The notes beneath the pieces were generated by a model. The model did no database searches. It was not told the DNA's origin and was given only the letters and a program-made list of their open reading frames with translations. The position numbers and the translations under genes are program-made. Positions 62,720 to 64,000 of a DNA stretch of 64,000 nt are shown piece by piece (position 1 is the stretch's first letter; the number at the start of each line of letters is the position of its first letter). Location: assembly GCA_963820955.1 (NCBI GenBank), contig CAWGCA010000042.1, positions 1 through 64,000 of the forward strand, read 5' to 3'. The DNA is from CAWGCA01 sp963820955. Lineage in GTDB: Bacteria; Pseudomonadota; Gammaproteobacteria; Chromatiales; Chromatiaceae.

Positions 62720-63576
62720 GGTTGTTGCTCCTGGGTAGGCTCCGGGTGCGGCTCAGTGGTTTCCGCCCCGGCGCTCGGCGTGAGATTTTCCAGGGTCTCC
62801 AGCGGTTGCAGGGTCCAGACCAGCATGGCCTCGCGGGTACGCTCCAAGTGCGCCATCGGCCTCGCGTCTACCCTGGCAAAGGGCTGGCCCGGCTCCCTGG
62901 AGACGGAAATGACCTCCGCCACCGGGTAGCCGGGAGGAAAACGGCCTCCCAGACCAGAGGTTACCAGCAGATCGCCTTCCTCTATGTCCGCGTTGTTCGG
63001 CAGGTGGGGGAGTTCCAGTTCGTTTATTCGTCCGGTGCCTACCGCCAGGGTGCGCAGACCGTTCCGGTTCACCTGTACCGGTAAGGCATGGCGGGCATCG
63101 GAGATCAGCAGAACGGTGGCCGTAAAGCGGTTGATATGTGTGACCTGCCCCATTACTGCGTTGGCATCCAGCACAGGTTGCCCTTCATAGACCCCGGAAC
63201 TGCTGCCTTTGTTGATGACCACCTGTTGGCGATAGGGGTCCAGGTCCACCGCGATCAACTCCGCGATCAGGATTCGGTCGCCGATTTTGAAAGAGGAGTC
63301 CAGCAGGTCCCGCAGGCGCATGTTTTCCGCTTCCAGTGCAGCCAGTTTCTGTTGTTCGACCTGGAGCAGCAGGTTTTCTTTTTTAAGTTGCTGATTCTCT
63401 TCCTGCAATCGGCTGCGGCTGGCCAGGGTTTCGGATAGCCAGAGGCTCGCAGACTGCGGCAGATCGACTATGAAGTGCAGCGGATAGAGCACCACCGAGA
63501 GCACTGACCGAACGGATTCCAGATGGTGCAGGCGTTGGTCGGTCACCATCAGGGCGAGCGAAACGACCACCGCCAC
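62716..63576 (-). CDS. mreC: Rod shape-determining protein MreC, true start probably at 63624
   Basis: The ORF from the GTG at 63576 gives 286 residues with a membrane segment, a coiled coil (residues about 55-90) and the MreC beta domain (LITELIAVDLDPYRQQVVINKG-like and SGLGGRFPPGYPVAEV). Sixteen codons upstream in frame, up to 63624, read IKLIFTQGPSITTRAV, which matches the usual MreC start (M-K-x-I-F-x-x-G-P-S). The first of these codons is ATC, and a TGA lies two codons before it, so no ATG, GTG or TTG fits. An ATC start or a base error is possible. The C-terminus is Pro/Glu/Gln-rich. Confidence 0.9.
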   Translation of the reverse strand: MAVVVSLALMVTDQRLHHLESVRSVLSVVLYPLHFIVDLPQSASLWLSETLASRSRLQEENQQLKKENLLLQVEQQKLAALEAENMRLRDLLDSSFKIGDRILIAELIAVDLDPYRQQVVINKGSSSGVYEGQPVLDANAVMGQVTHINRFTATVLLISDARHALPVQVNRNGLRTLAVGTGRINELELPHLPNNADIEEGDLLVTSGLGGRFPPGYPVAEVISVSREPGQPFARVDARPMAHLERTREAMLVWTLQPLETLENLTPSAGAETTEPHPEPTQEQQP

Positions 63577-63663
63577 GACTGCGCGGGTGGTAATCGACGG
63601 ACCCTGTGTGAAGATCAGTTTGATCGCTGCTCAGCCTCTGCCGAACCGCTAAGACCCACCGGT

Positions 63664-64000
63664 TTAATCGAGTGCAAACAGCAGTTCGCCGCCGCGCTCG
63701 TCCAGCATCTCCAGGGCCCGCCCGCCCCCTCTTGCCACACAGGTAAGGGGATCTTCTGCAATCAGTACCGGCAGTCCTGTCTCCTCTTCCAGCAGCCGGT
63801 CGATGTCACGCAGCAGGGCCCCTCCTCCGGTGAGTACGATCCCGCGCTCCGCCACATCAGCGCCCAGCTCCGGCGGTGTCTGTTCCAAGGCGGCCTTGAC
63901 GGCGCCGACGATACCGGAGAGCGGTTCCTGCAGTGATTCCAGGATCTCATTGCTGTTGAGGGTGAAGCTGCGAGGAATCCCCTCCGCCAGGTTCCGGCCT
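63664..64000 (-). CDS. mreB: Rod shape-determining protein MreB, C-terminal part
   Basis: The 112 codons visible are the C-terminal end of an actin-like MreB: RSFTLNSNEILESLQEPL, the phosphate-binding-like LTGGGALLRDIDRLL and the end GRALEMLDERGGELLFALD. The rest is outside the window. It is the first gene of mreB-mreC-mreD and polymerises into filaments that guide cell-wall elongation. Confidence 0.95.
   Translation of the reverse strand, partial: GRNLAEGIPRSFTLNSNEILESLQEPLSGIVGAVKAALEQTPPELGADVAERGIVLTGGGALLRDIDRLLEEETGLPVLIAEDPLTCVARGGGRALEMLDERGGELLFALD

Noticed and set aside
1..64000. tRNA or rRNA genes
   Set aside because: No cloverleaf with an acceptor stem and T-arm and no rRNA stretch was found by eye; absence is not proven without a dedicated search.

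Overview
This window is a dense chromosomal segment of a GC-rich gammaproteobacterium. The gene orders mreBCD-mrdA-rodA-mltB-rlpA-dacA-ybeD-lipB-lipA, purD-purH-fis-dusB, accB-accC next to prmA, and lptD-surA-pdxA with apaG and apaH nearby are typical of that class. A succinate dehydrogenase/fumarate reductase of the sdhCAB type, a full set of late molybdenum-cofactor genes and a DsbD/TlpA pair fit a respiratory lineage such as the Chromatiales-like sulfur oxidisers, but the exact taxon is an inference. No rRNA, tRNA, prophage, insertion sequence or CRISPR array is visible.

Layout. 1-7.3 kb: a partial membrane protein, an alpha/beta hydrolase, an orphan MinD/ParA-like ATPase, and a signalling pair (HDOD-GAF-histidine kinase and REC-PAS-GGDEF-EAL). 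7.4-15.3 kb: a PfkB kinase, moaB-moeA-moaD, a bidirectional terminator followed by an 82-bp tandem repeat array, then moaE and sdhCAB. 15.3-23.5 kb: a YyaL-type thioredoxin-fold protein, an RlmI-like methyltransferase, an XRE regulator, a small secreted protein, then lgt-thyA-WD40 lipoprotein, a self-contained 39-codon gene with its own promoter and terminator, and folA. 23.5-33.4 kb: apaH, a DUF2238 protein, apaG, an ankyrin protein and a small membrane protein, then pdxA-surA-lptD and the divergent amgK. 33.4-36.5 kb: an HPr-rel-A type cassette (Tat-type secreted protein, PqqD-like chaperone, HprK-related kinase A, nucleotidyltransferase), the least understood system here. 36.7-43.6 kb: glgP, purD, purH, fis, dusB. 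43.8-52.4 kb: a zinc-ribbon/DUF3426 membrane protein, a frameshifted prmA, accC, accB, aroQ, tlpA, dsbD, cutA and fxsA. 52.4-64 kb: a long cell-envelope run from a YdcF-like protein through lipA-lipB to the Rod/Mre elongasome genes, ending in partial mreB.

Functional themes. Much of the window serves the envelope: murein elongation and remodelling (MreBCD, PBP2, RodA, MltB, RlpA, DacA), LPS and outer-membrane protein assembly (LptD, SurA), lipoprotein maturation (Lgt), periplasmic thiol chemistry (DsbD, TlpA) and amino-sugar kinase recycling (AmgK). The items most worth a second look are the HPr-rel-A cassette with its probable Tat substrate, the identical 82-bp repeats that split the moa operon, the tiny acidic-protein gene at 22.7-22.95 kb, the one-base frameshift in prmA, and two genes (mreC and the DUF2238 gene) whose conserved N-termini start upstream of any ATG, GTG or TTG codon.
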